This document shows positions 42,515 through 50,395 of a DNA stretch of 57,543 bases, in pieces. Each line of letters opens with the position of its first letter. Position 1 is the first letter of the stretch. Source of the stretch: Candidatus Hydrogenedentota bacterium (GTDB lineage: Bacteria > Hydrogenedentota > Hydrogenedentia > Hydrogenedentales > JAGMZX01); assembly GCA_018005585.1 (NCBI GenBank), contig JAGMZX010000008.1, positions 15,361 to 72,903 of the forward strand, read 5' to 3'. The position numbers were made by a program, and so were the translations under genes. The notes under the pieces are model-generated. The model ran no database searches and had not been told where the DNA came from. It was given only the letters and a program-made list of their open reading frames with translations.

Positions 42515-43810
42515 ATGGCACGTTGGTGGCCGATGCCCTTCTGGCGCGAAAAACGGGGTTTGGGCCGGCGCGCCGGCGAAGGCAAGGGCCGGGGCTTGCG
42601 CCCCGTGCCGCTGCCGCCCGCGGGCGTGTTCAAGACGGCGTCGGTGCCGGAGGACGTGAGCCGGTTCGGCGTGCACTGGGACCATTTCGTGCCGCTGCCG
42701 AACGAGACGCCTTTCGAGATGCTGCAGGTCTACCGCTTCCTGCGCGACGCGATACCGGACATCTCGGACGCGGTATGGACGTGGAAGCGGCTGTGCCAGA
42801 CGGGCTACGAGGTCGAAATCGCTGATGCAAGTTCGGACACGGCCCGGCGGCGCGCCCAGCGGCTGATCGACGACCTGAACCACCGTGTCAACAGCGGCGA
42901 TCGCGGCATGGACGGCCTGCTCGATGTCTTCTACACGTCCCTGTTCACATACGGGGCGGCGGCGCTCGAGATCGTATTGTCGCAGGGCCGCGAATCCATC
43001 TGGGACGTGGTCCCGGTGGACGTCTGGACGGTCCGGTTCAAACGCGAAGAGGGCGCGCTCGAGGCGTATCAGGTCTGGAACGGCGCGGAAATCCCGCTGC
43101 CGACGGAGCGGTTCATTTACGTCGGCATGGACCGCGACGGCACCAACCCGTACGGGCGCTCGATGCTGCGCTCAATCCCGTTCGTGGTAAAGATTCAGCA
43201 GCGCCTGCTCGAGGACATGGCGAAGGCGACGCACAACGCGGGCTGGGCCAAGCTGCACGTGCAGTACGCGCCGGACGAACGGCAGCGCGGGGAAAGCCCC
43301 GAGGCGTACCAGGCGCGCATCGGCGCGAACTTCAAGGATCTGCGCGACAGGCTCAGCGGGCTTGAAGTGGACCAGAACCTCGTCACGTACGACAACGTGA
43401 AGATTTCGGTGGTCCGCGCCGATCAGCACGCGCAGGTCTTCTACGACAATCACAAGGCGGTCGAAGAACAGGTGATCACGGGCATGCATCTGATGCCAAT
43501 CCTGCTGGGGCGCAACTACGGCACGACCGAAACCTACGGCACGGCGCAATTCGAGATCATCACGCGGCAGGTCGAAGGCATCAACCGCAGCGTCAAGCGC
43601 ATCCTCGAACGGCTCTACAACTTCGAACTGGCGCTGATGTGGGGCGAGGCGCGCGCGAAGGTGCACATGCGACAGAACCGCACCGTGGACGTGCTCAAAG
43701 AAGCACAGGCGCGCAGCCGCGACATTGCCAATGCGCTGACGCTGTTGGACCGCGGCTTGGTCGGGCGCGACCAGGCCGCCGCGCTGCTGCGCCTTCCCGA
43801 ATCCCGCTGA
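42515..43810 (+). CDS. Phage portal-like protein
   Basis: A 431-residue protein with portal features: LPNETPFEMLQVYRFLRDA, PVDVWTVRFKREEGALEAYQ, NPYGRSMLRSIPFVVKIQQR (the typical stem/clip-region block), VEEQVITGMHLMPILLGRNYG with TETYGTAQFEI, and an Arg/Ala-rich helical end. Portals form the dodecameric ring at one capsid vertex through which DNA passes. The N-terminus is basic and Arg/Gly-rich. ATG at 42515 has an AAAGGGA box. It starts the cassette. A terminase large subunit, which normally precedes a portal, is absent; a HigA remnant is found instead. Confidence 0.82.
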   Translation: MARWWPMPFWREKRGLGRRAGEGKGRGLRPVPLPPAGVFKTASVPEDVSRFGVHWDHFVPLPNETPFEMLQVYRFLRDAIPDISDAVWTWKRLCQTGYEVEIADASSDTARRRAQRLIDDLNHRVNSGDRGMDGLLDVFYTSLFTYGAAALEIVLSQGRESIWDVVPVDVWTVRFKREEGALEAYQVWNGAEIPLPTERFIYVGMDRDGTNPYGRSMLRSIPFVVKIQQRLLEDMAKATHNAGWAKLHVQYAPDERQRGESPEAYQARIGANFKDLRDRLSGLEVDQNLVTYDNVKISVVRADQHAQVFYDNHKAVEEQVITGMHLMPILLGRNYGTTETYGTAQFEIITRQVEGINRSVKRILERLYNFELALMWGEARAKVHMRQNRTVDVLKEAQARSRDIANALTLLDRGLVGRDQAAALLRLPESR

Positions 43811-43838
43811 ATCCCGCCACATCATCGGAGGCATCCGC

Positions 43839-44546
43839 ATGGAACTGGAACCCTTTGTCTTTCGGCGCGACGGCGCGCTGCTCGGCATGCGCGCGGAGGA
43901 ATCCGGCGCGAACGCTGAGGCACAGAAGCTGCTCGACACGGTGAACCGCTACACGCTGCGCCCGCTCGCGCGCGAGGAATTCGCCGTTTTCACCCTCGAC
44001 CTCTGTCATAACCAGATCGACCGGCATTTCAGCCGGTTCCCCGACGAGGAACTCGACAAGATCGACCGGCTGACGCCGGGCCGCCCGTTGATGGAGCGCC
44101 ACGACCTGCGCGGGTCGCTGCCGCGCGGCACGTTCTTCCGCTCGCAGTTGCACCGCGACGGCGAGCGCCTTTCCGTGCGGCCCGACGTGTACGTCCTGCG
44201 CACGGGGGACAATCGCGACTTCATTCTCAACATCGAGGGCGGCGTCTATCGCGAGACGTCGATCGGCTTTTCCTTCCGCACACCCGAGTGCTCGGTTTGT
44301 GGGCGCGACCTGCGCGCCTGCGACCACGTGCCCGGCCGCACCTATAGCGGCAAGCTCTGCCACTTCATCATGCGCGACGTGCTGGAAGTGATCGAGGGTT
44401 CAGTTGTTGCGTCAGGTTCGCAGGGCACGCGATTCGTGCCGAGCGAGGCGCGATGCGTGCCCGCCCCGGACGCGCTCGCGATTGCGCGCGACCTGTGGCA
44501 CGCGCCCATCGAATTGCAGCCGCGCCGGTTCTGGGCCGCCGAATGA
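43839..44546 (+). CDS. Prohead protease-like protein (HK97/S78 type)
   Basis: A 235-residue protein. HK97-type prohead proteases mature the capsid by cutting scaffold and coat. The catalytic pair is recognisable: His88 in PLMERHDLRGS and Ser141 in YRETSIGFSF, with beta strands between. A cluster C151-x2-C154 ... C161-x-H163 ... C174 (ECSVCGRDLRACDH) follows the Ser and probably binds zinc, which the HK97 enzyme lacks. GGAGG lies eight bases before the ATG. It sits between the portal and an LigD-type domain protein. Confidence 0.82.
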   Translation: MELEPFVFRRDGALLGMRAEESGANAEAQKLLDTVNRYTLRPLAREEFAVFTLDLCHNQIDRHFSRFPDEELDKIDRLTPGRPLMERHDLRGSLPRGTFFRSQLHRDGERLSVRPDVYVLRTGDNRDFILNIEGGVYRETSIGFSFRTPECSVCGRDLRACDHVPGRTYSGKLCHFIMRDVLEVIEGSVVASGSQGTRFVPSEARCVPAPDALAIARDLWHAPIELQPRRFWAAE

Positions 44547-44574
44547 CCTGGTCCCACCAACGCGAGGAAACAAG

Positions 44575-45279
44575 ATGTTCTGGAAACTGGATTGTGAGCA
44601 GGCCGCGCCTGCGCGAGAGACGGACGCGGAACGGTTTGCCGGGCGTTTCGTACTGCACCGGCATCACGATGCGGAGGGTCCCCACCTCGATTTGCGCCTT
44701 GAACAGGACGGTTATCTTGTCGGCTGGCGCATCGAGAGCACGAAGCTCGAAGGCGGACTCTGGGCGCGCGAGAAGGGGCCGCACCCGGTGGCATGGCTCG
44801 AACAGAACGGCGACGCCATGCGCGAGGACGCCGGGCTGTACGCCTGGCTGGAACGCGACGCGGCCAGCGGTACGCTCATCCTTCGCGGGGCGCAAGGGGA
44901 CCGCGTGCTGCGTGTGCGCCGCGTATCCAGGTTACCCACGGCGGCAATGCGCGGCGTGTGCGAGGCGCTGCGGGAATGCGCCGCGCCTGCGGACCATGCG
45001 GGCAGGCTCGTGCGCGACGGCGTTGCGGCGCGGCGGCGGGCCATTGCGCGGCTCTGCGGCTTGGGCCGCGAACTGGACGGCAGCGCGTTCGACGAGACGG
45101 TCTGGCGGCGCACGCTCGAATCGTGCAGCCTCGATGAAATCTACGCGCATCTGCGGGCCTTCGAGGTGCGTTTCGACACGAAATATCCGCCGCAGCCCGT
45201 GTCGCGGCCCGTGCCGCTCGCGGATGCGCCGCCGTGCGGCGGACGCAACCGCGCTCTGGAAATCGTGCAGAACGGATAA
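44575..45279 (+). CDS. LigD-type 3'-phosphoesterase-like protein in a capsid cassette
   Basis: A 234-residue protein. Residues about 20-120 match the 3'-phosphoesterase (PE, LigD_N) domain: RFVLHRHHDAEGPHLDLRLEQDG aligns with the PE core, here noted by its parts FVLHRHH (His30/31), HLDLRLE (His37, Asp39, Arg41) and KGPHPVAWL (His70), followed by beta strands ending VLRVRRVSR. These are the metal and phosphate ligands of bacterial PE enzymes, which trim 3'-phosphates and 3'-ribonucleotides at DNA ends. The rest (about 125-234) is helical and Arg-rich. No ligase or polymerase domain is attached and no ku gene is nearby. It occupies the slot between protease and capsid genes, where scaffold is often found. 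GAGGAAA precedes ATG 44575. Confidence 0.72.
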   Translation: MFWKLDCEQAAPARETDAERFAGRFVLHRHHDAEGPHLDLRLEQDGYLVGWRIESTKLEGGLWAREKGPHPVAWLEQNGDAMREDAGLYAWLERDAASGTLILRGAQGDRVLRVRRVSRLPTAAMRGVCEALRECAAPADHAGRLVRDGVAARRRAIARLCGLGRELDGSAFDETVWRRTLESCSLDEIYAHLRAFEVRFDTKYPPQPVSRPVPLADAPPCGGRNRALEIVQNG

Positions 45280-45302
45280 GCCGTACTGGGGGACACAAAC
45301 GC

Positions 45303-45317
45303 GCTCCCCGCGGGAGC
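45303..45317 (+). repeat. Small hairpin before the decoration gene
   Basis: GCTCCC (45303-45308), CGC loop, GGGAGC (45312-45317), 34 bases upstream of the decoration protein start, in the gap after the phosphoesterase-like gene. No T-tract. Confidence 0.35.
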
Positions 45318-45351
45318 CAAAACCCAAACAAGACAGACAGGAGGAAGCATC

Positions 45352-45732
45352 ATGGCATTTGGCGATATCGGCGGCGTTGTCACCGAGTTGATCCTCACGT
45401 GCGCGACGCCCGCGTCTGGCAGCGTGGCGATCGGCAAGGGCGACGCCGTAAAACTGACCGGCAATTACACCGTAACCAACGCGACCAGCGCGGAAGACGC
45501 CGTCTTCGGCCAGGCGCTCGCCGACGCCGCGGAAAACAGCGTGGCCATCCCGGTGAAGGTTCGCGGCGTCTGCGAATTCCAATACACGGGCTCGGCCCCG
45601 GCCGTGGACGGCGCGGCGGGCATCACGGCCTCCGATACCGCGGGCAAGGTCAAGACTCCGGCATCGGGCAACGGCAAAGGAATCAACGTCAAAGTCGACA
45701 CGGCCGCCACGACGGTCTACGTGTTGCTGTAG
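45352..45732 (+). CDS. Capsid decoration protein-like (DUF2190 type)
   Basis: A 126-residue beta-rich protein of low complexity (Ala, Gly, Thr, Val). It has the form of DUF2190-like capsid decoration proteins: VAIGKGDAVKLTGNYTVTNA, then VFGQALADAAENSVAIPVKV, then GKGINVKVDTAATTVYVLL. These trimeric proteins sit on the capsid surface and stabilise it. AGGAGGAAG precedes the ATG. It is followed after 15 bases by the major capsid protein gene; the pair is flanked by hairpins at 45303 and 46830. Confidence 0.75.
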   Translation: MAFGDIGGVVTELILTCATPASGSVAIGKGDAVKLTGNYTVTNATSAEDAVFGQALADAAENSVAIPVKVRGVCEFQYTGSAPAVDGAAGITASDTAGKVKTPASGNGKGINVKVDTAATTVYVLL

Positions 45733-45747
45733 GAGGCGCGCATCACC

Positions 45748-46800
45748 ATGAACTACCACGACGGTTTAATCCGCGACCGCGTCGCGTTTCTCGGCCAGCC
45801 CGCGGAGAAGCTGCACGCGGTCCGCGGCCAGCAGTTGTACGAAACGCTGCAATCCCTCGGATTGACCCACCGGCACTACTTCCAGGCGCTAGGCACGAAC
45901 GTGCAGGACTACTGCGCCCGGGAGTTCGGCATCGACGTGGGCCGGATCACGGTCGAGCGATTCTTCCAGTCAGACCCGAACGCGAAATGGCTGTTCCCGG
46001 ACATCGTGCGCGAGGCCGTGCTTGACGGACTCCGGCGCAAGCCGCTGTATCCTGAGTTGATCGTGCGCGACGAGGCGGTCAACGGCACCGCCTACGACCT
46101 GCCCTACGTCACCGAGAACGAGGCGGAGGAGGAACTGCGCACGGTGGCGGAGGGCGCGGCAATCCCCGAGTCCGAGATCGCCTACGGCGACCGCATCGTG
46201 CGCCTGGACAAGCTGGGCCGCGGCGTGGTCGCGTCGTATGAGGTCGTGCGCCGCATGTCCGTCGACATGCTCCGTGTGCACCTGCGGCGCATCGGCGAGC
46301 GGCTGGGGCGCACGCTTGATGCCCGGCTCGCGATGGTGCTGGTCGAGGGGGACGCGTCCGGCCCGGGCACCGCGCCGCTGGTCCTCAACACGGCGACGGG
46401 CAACACGTGGGCCTACGCGGACCTCGTGACCGGTTTTCTGACGTTGACCGCGGGCCACTACTTCACGCCCACGCACATGCTGGCCGACCCCGAGACCTGC
46501 GAGGCGATCCTGAACCTCGCCGAGATCAAGGACAGCCAGTGGTTCGACTTCGCGAAGACGGGCAACCTGCCCACGCCGCTCGGCGTGAAGCTCGCACCCA
46601 TGGCTGGCCACCCCGAGAAGAAACTGACCATCCTCGACGCGGGCTATGCCGTTCAGAAGCTCACCGAGCAGGACCTCCTCGTCGAAAGCGACAAGCTCAT
46701 CAACCAGCAGTGGGACCGCACGTACCTGACCGTGGTCACGGACTTCGCGATCCTCTATGACAAGGCGCGCGTCGTCCTGAACAGCGACTGGACCCCGTAA
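45748..46800 (+). CDS. Major capsid protein-like
   Basis: A 350-residue protein in the position and size class of an HK97-fold coat protein. Features: SDPNAKWLFPDIVREAVLDG, a beta-rich E-loop-like region (LPYVTENEAEEELRTVAEG), the P-domain spine helix (RRMSVDMLRVHLRRIGERLG), and a late block TPTHMLADPETCEAILNLA typical of A-domain strands. ATG at 45748 follows GGAGG. There is no long N-terminal scaffold-like extension, so a separate scaffold or the phosphoesterase-like protein may fill that role. A strong hairpin lies 30 bases after the stop. It is probably the most abundant product of the cassette. Confidence 0.8.
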   Translation: MNYHDGLIRDRVAFLGQPAEKLHAVRGQQLYETLQSLGLTHRHYFQALGTNVQDYCAREFGIDVGRITVERFFQSDPNAKWLFPDIVREAVLDGLRRKPLYPELIVRDEAVNGTAYDLPYVTENEAEEELRTVAEGAAIPESEIAYGDRIVRLDKLGRGVVASYEVVRRMSVDMLRVHLRRIGERLGRTLDARLAMVLVEGDASGPGTAPLVLNTATGNTWAYADLVTGFLTLTAGHYFTPTHMLADPETCEAILNLAEIKDSQWFDFAKTGNLPTPLGVKLAPMAGHPEKKLTILDAGYAVQKLTEQDLLVESDKLINQQWDRTYLTVVTDFAILYDKARVVLNSDWTP

Positions 46801-46829
46801 CCGAACCTTGTCCGACCCCACCCGCACAT

Positions 46830-46868
46830 GCCGGCGCGGGGAGACTGCTCCCTTCTCCCCGCGCCGGC
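46830..46868 (+). terminator. Strong hairpin after the major capsid gene
   Basis: Perfect 15-bp arms GCCGGCGCGGGGAGA (46830-46844) and TCTCCCCGCGCCGGC (46854-46868) with a 9-base loop. It lies between the capsid stop and the connector start and could attenuate or process the transcript. No T-tract follows, so full termination is uncertain. Confidence 0.6.
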
Positions 46869-46885
46869 CATAAGGAACCTGCATC

Positions 46886-47302
46886 ATGGCTACCTTCGCT
46901 ACCGAAGACGACGTCCGCGAACGTCTCCAGGCCCATGACACCGAGACGATTCCGTCCGGTCTTGTTACAGCCATGCTCGAGGACGCGCACGAGGAAGTGC
47001 TGCGCCGGTTCGATCTTGCGTACGAAGAAACGCCCCTCCCCGCGGGACTCGTCGCGGGCGAAGCGCTGCTGGCGGGCGCGCGCCTCCTGCAAGCGCTGGC
47101 CTCGGCCGACGCCATCGAGCAGCAGCACCTCAGCATCGGTGGACAGCGTTTCGAGGCGGGCAGCCGGTTCGCGGCGCTCCTGGCCATGGCGGACCAGGCA
47201 GAGGCGCGGGCCTGGGAGATGCTCGAGCCCTATCTCCTGTCCACGCTCGCGCAACGGGAGCTGGACGTCTCGGACAGCACGCCCGTGCTCGGCGGGGAGT
47301 GA
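46886..47302 (+). CDS. Head-tail connector-like protein
   Basis: A 138-residue helical protein starting MATFATEDDVRERLQAHD, which resembles gp6-like/DUF1320 connectors. After a helix of Arg/Glu pairs (SGLVTAMLEDAHEEVLRRF) come a hydrophobic helix pair (EALLAGARLLQALASADAI) and a Gly strand GQRFEAGSR. Connector proteins close the portal after DNA packaging. Position, right after the capsid gene, supports this. AAGGA lies before the ATG. Its stop overlaps the next start (GTGA). Confidence 0.65.
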   Translation: MATFATEDDVRERLQAHDTETIPSGLVTAMLEDAHEEVLRRFDLAYEETPLPAGLVAGEALLAGARLLQALASADAIEQQHLSIGGQRFEAGSRFAALLAMADQAEARAWEMLEPYLLSTLAQRELDVSDSTPVLGGE

Positions 47303-47994
47303 AGCCCGTGGCGATTACCTTGGGCAATTACGTCTTTGACGAGACGCGCACGGCCATCGCGGAGAAATACGCGGAAGTCGGCGGCCGCGACGCCCGCCAG
47401 GTCCGGCTGTCGGGCGCGATACTCGGCAAGCGCACCCTGGCCGAACTCGAAGCTGCGCTCGACGCCGTGCTGGCCGCCGCTTCGGCGGACACCGCGGACA
47501 CGCCGCTCGTCCTGCGCGAAGGCCGCCGGTTACTGGTGCGGCGCACCGGCTTCACGCGCGAGGTGAGCCGCAAACCGCTCGTCGGCGCATTCACCGTGCA
47601 GCTCGAAGCGCCGTCCTCCTTCGAAGAAGCCGTCGACGAAACCGAAGTGAACTGGAACATCTCAGCCTCAGGCGTAACGCGGACGCTCACGGCTGGCGGC
47701 AATGCGCCCGCGCCGCTGCGCATCACCCTCGCCGCTTCCGGCAGCGTCATTGCGCCCCGGTTCAGCGACGGGGTGCGCGCCATTGCATATTCCGGCGCCG
47801 TTGCGAGCGGCGAGGCACTCGTTTTCGACGGCGCCGCGGGCCGCGTCACGCTCGAAGGCGAGGACGTCACGCCCTACACGGACGGCGTGTTTCCGCGGGT
47901 CTCGCCCGCAAGCACGATGCTCACATACACGGACGATCCGGACAGCACGCACGTGTGCGCCGTCACGATCGCGTACCGGGACCGTTGGTGGTAA
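47299..47994 (+). CDS. Phage tail-like protein (distal-tail or tube type)
   Basis: A 231-residue protein with a GTG start overlapping the connector stop. It has two halves: an N-terminal mixed region (ITLGNYVFDETRTAIAEKY, then LGKRTLAELEAALDAVLAAA) and a beta-rich C-terminal half (NWNISASGVTRTLTAGGNAP, EALVFDGAAGRVTLEGEDVT, DRWW end). Similar layouts are found in Dit-like and other short tail proteins. It is followed two bases later by the nuclease-containing tail protein. The assignment rests on context and fold pattern, not on a specific motif. Confidence 0.55.
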   Translation: MKPVAITLGNYVFDETRTAIAEKYAEVGGRDARQVRLSGAILGKRTLAELEAALDAVLAAASADTADTPLVLREGRRLLVRRTGFTREVSRKPLVGAFTVQLEAPSSFEEAVDETEVNWNISASGVTRTLTAGGNAPAPLRITLAASGSVIAPRFSDGVRAIAYSGAVASGEALVFDGAAGRVTLEGEDVTPYTDGVFPRVSPASTMLTYTDDPDSTHVCAVTIAYRDRWW

Positions 47995-47996
47995 TC

Positions 47997-49736
47997 ATGG
48001 AATACCGCATCGAAGTCTACGATACCTGGGGCCGCCGCGTCGGCGCATTCGACGACGTGCCATTGCTCGAAGCCACACGCACCGCGCCGGATGAGCCCGA
48101 CGCCGTGCGCGGCCTGCTGCCCGCGGAGGCCGCGGCGTTGGGCACGGCGTTCCGCGTCCGCGTGTTGGTCGAGGGCGCGCTGTTCTGCGAGGCGCCGGTA
48201 GCCGGCATCGGCCCGCAATGGGGCGATACACGCAAGTTGATCCTGGATCGCTATGTGCCATTCCACACGGTGCTTGAAGTTGGCGCGGAACAGCCGCCGG
48301 ACGTGATTAACAGGCCTGTATCGCAGGCGCATACCAACCAGGAAATCAGCGCCATTGTCAAGAGCGTCATCAATGGCGCGCTCGGGCCCGTGCACTATAC
48401 GGTCGCGCATGCGGCATACCCGGATGGCGCACAGCGGGAATACGCGAAGTTTCTTGCGCGCAAGTCGCTCGACAACGAACTCGAGGTCGGCGGCATCGCG
48501 GCTGGTCAGTGGGCCGGCGCGCCGCGCCTCGACGCAAGCAACGCCTACGCCAAGGACGGCGACACCATTGCCGGGCTGGCCGTGGACGGCGCGGCATGGC
48601 CGGACCTGCGCCTGATGATGGTGGACGCGGAGGAAACGAGCCGGAACAGTCACGCCGTCAAGCGCCATCCCGAAACGGCGGCGTGGACCGATGCGCGGTA
48701 TGACGCGAGTGGCTACAAGCGCGCCGCCGACGCGGCCCGGGCGTTCCTGCAAGACCTGCTCGGTCAGAAAGGCATCGATTACGTCGAGTTGAATCCGCAT
48801 AAAGACGCCTCCGGCGCGTACGACGACCGGATCGACGCATATGGGCGCTATATCGGCCTCGTCTTCGGCGGAGGCGAGTGTCTCAACGCCGCGCTTGTCG
48901 AAACAGGCCACGCCGACGTCTACCTCTACGAGGAAGGCCGCTACCACGTGCCGGAAATGGCCCTGAAGGAGTTCTATTCCTATCGGGGCGCCCACGGAGA
49001 CTCGGTACAACATACGGGCGCCTCCCTGGCAGAATTCGACGCTTCAGGCGGCGTGCTTGAAGTGCTCGCCGCGCTTGCCTACGCCGCGCACGGCCATGTC
49101 TTCACGGTAAATGCGGACAAGGCCGTTGCATTCGGACCGGTTGAAGCGCCGGACCACGTGTTCTTCTACGATCCGCTGCGGATGAGCGTGCGTTTTGGCG
49201 CGGATGCCCGCGACCTCGCAAATTACATCGCGTTACGGGGCAATCCGTTCACGGGCGCGCTCAACAAGACATACAGCCGCGCGTCGAGCATTGACGCCTA
49301 CGGAGTCGCGGCGCGCAAGTTCGACTACTTCAGCATTTCGCGCGTCGAAGACGCGGATCGCATCGCTGCGGGGCTGCTGGCCGATATCGCGTATCCCGAG
49401 CCGTCCGGGACCGTCACCTTCTTCGACGGGAACCACGAGGCGCGCGTCGGGGACCTCGTCGAACTACGCGGGGCGCCCGTGCGCCGCATCGAACCCGCAC
49501 TCGACGACGAATGGGACGGACGTTACCCGGACAAGATCGTCGCGCGCGTGCGCCGTGTAAGCCACAAGTTCTCCGGTCGTCGGGCAAGCACGACGCTGCA
49601 TCTCGGGTCGCCGCTGCGGTCCGTCGCGCGCCCGCTGAGTTTCATCGTGCGCAGTCAGCCCGCCGCGTCGACGTTGTTCGGATTCCGGCTCGACGATGCG
49701 CGCGTCGGATTGGACATGGGATTTCACCTGGACTGA
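47997..49736 (+). CDS. Phage tail protein with inserted staphylococcal-nuclease-like domain
   Basis: A 579-residue protein with three parts. Residues about 1-165 are a beta-rich tail region (MEYRIEVYDTWGRRVGAF). Residues about 180-330 match the staphylococcal nuclease (thermonuclease) fold: KDGDTIAGL (Asp189, like Asp21), DLRLMMVDAEE (Arg205, Asp210, Glu213, like Arg35, Asp40, Glu43), YKRAADAARAFLQDLLG, YVELNP, and IDAYGRYIGLVFGGGE (Arg284, like Arg87), then CLNAALVETGHADVYLYEE. The rest, 340-579, is a beta-rich tail or hub region (HVFTVNADKAVAFGPVEAP, DGNHEARVGDLVELRG, STTLHLGSPLRSV). No signal peptide. All four catalytic residues of the nuclease are retained. It lies two bases after the previous gene. 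Confidence 0.78.
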   Translation: MEYRIEVYDTWGRRVGAFDDVPLLEATRTAPDEPDAVRGLLPAEAAALGTAFRVRVLVEGALFCEAPVAGIGPQWGDTRKLILDRYVPFHTVLEVGAEQPPDVINRPVSQAHTNQEISAIVKSVINGALGPVHYTVAHAAYPDGAQREYAKFLARKSLDNELEVGGIAAGQWAGAPRLDASNAYAKDGDTIAGLAVDGAAWPDLRLMMVDAEETSRNSHAVKRHPETAAWTDARYDASGYKRAADAARAFLQDLLGQKGIDYVELNPHKDASGAYDDRIDAYGRYIGLVFGGGECLNAALVETGHADVYLYEEGRYHVPEMALKEFYSYRGAHGDSVQHTGASLAEFDASGGVLEVLAALAYAAHGHVFTVNADKAVAFGPVEAPDHVFFYDPLRMSVRFGADARDLANYIALRGNPFTGALNKTYSRASSIDAYGVAARKFDYFSISRVEDADRIAAGLLADIAYPEPSGTVTFFDGNHEARVGDLVELRGAPVRRIEPALDDEWDGRYPDKIVARVRRVSHKFSGRRASTTLHLGSPLRSVARPLSFIVRSQPAASTLFGFRLDDARVGLDMGFHLD

Positions 49737-49741
49737 GTCTT

Positions 49742-49814
49742 TGGGGAACGCGGCCGGGACGCCTGTTGTTGCATTGCCTTCACCCCTCCCCTCTGTCCCG
49801 GCCGCGTTTCCCCA
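49742..49814 (+). terminator. Long hairpin between tail and fibre genes
   Basis: Arms TGGGGAACGCGGCCGGGAC (49742-49760) and the matching sequence at 49795-49814 (one extra A gives a single-base bulge) enclose a 34-base loop. It begins six bases after the tail-protein stop and ends 22 bases before the fibre-like start. It is a likely terminator or RNA-processing site. Confidence 0.6.
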
Positions 49815-49836
49815 GCTACACCGATTGGAGGACGCC

Positions 49837-50358
49837 ATGGCGTTCAAAGGACCCGCCTACTTAAAGACGACCTGGAGTTTCGAGGAGCGTCCTGTCGCTT
49901 CCTCTAAACTGAACACTTGGGACGACCGCATCGAGGCCGCGCTCGAACTCGTGTGCCTGCTGCTGAGCCTCGCCTGGGGCGGCGGCAGCGGCGTGCTGCG
50001 CGGGGCCGCGACCGACGACCTCAAGACCGTCGCCAAGACCACGCCGGGATTCTCTGTCGAGGTCAAGCCCGGCTACGCGATCATCGATGCATTCCCGTTC
50101 AAGCTGGCCGCGACAACGGAGACCGTCGAAGTGACGCCGCCCGTCTCCCAGAACCGCATCGACCTCGTCGAGGCGAGCCTCGAATCGTGGAGCATCAAGA
50201 CCAAACAAGGTGCGGAAGCCGCTTCGCCGAGCGCGCCCGCCCCTGACACCGGCTGCATTGCACTGGCGCACTTGTACCTGCGCCCGGGCATGACCGTTAT
50301 CAAGAACTCCGACGACTCGACCAACGGCTACATCATCGACGCGCGTACGTTCCTGTGA
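49837..50358 (+). CDS. Fibre or appendage-like protein of the capsid cassette
   Basis: A 173-residue protein starting MAFKGPAYLKTTWSFEERP, with GGAGG upstream of ATG 49837. The region LKTVAKTTPGFSVEVKPGYAIIDAFPFKL and TVEVTPPVSQNRIDLVEASLES matches phage tail-appendage or baseplate-wedge N-terminal domains that contain a GxAxIDGFPF-like strand and a NRIDLV motif. It ends with TNGYIIDARTFL. It is followed by a small membrane protein gene, and a fibre/membrane pair also lies at 10.7-11.7 kb. It probably attaches to a tail or surface; ligand unknown. Confidence 0.65.
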   Translation: MAFKGPAYLKTTWSFEERPVASSKLNTWDDRIEAALELVCLLLSLAWGGGSGVLRGAATDDLKTVAKTTPGFSVEVKPGYAIIDAFPFKLAATTETVEVTPPVSQNRIDLVEASLESWSIKTKQGAEAASPSAPAPDTGCIALAHLYLRPGMTVIKNSDDSTNGYIIDARTFL

Positions 50359-50395
50359 GCCAGGCCCGCCGCGCAAAATAGAGGAGATTTTTGCC

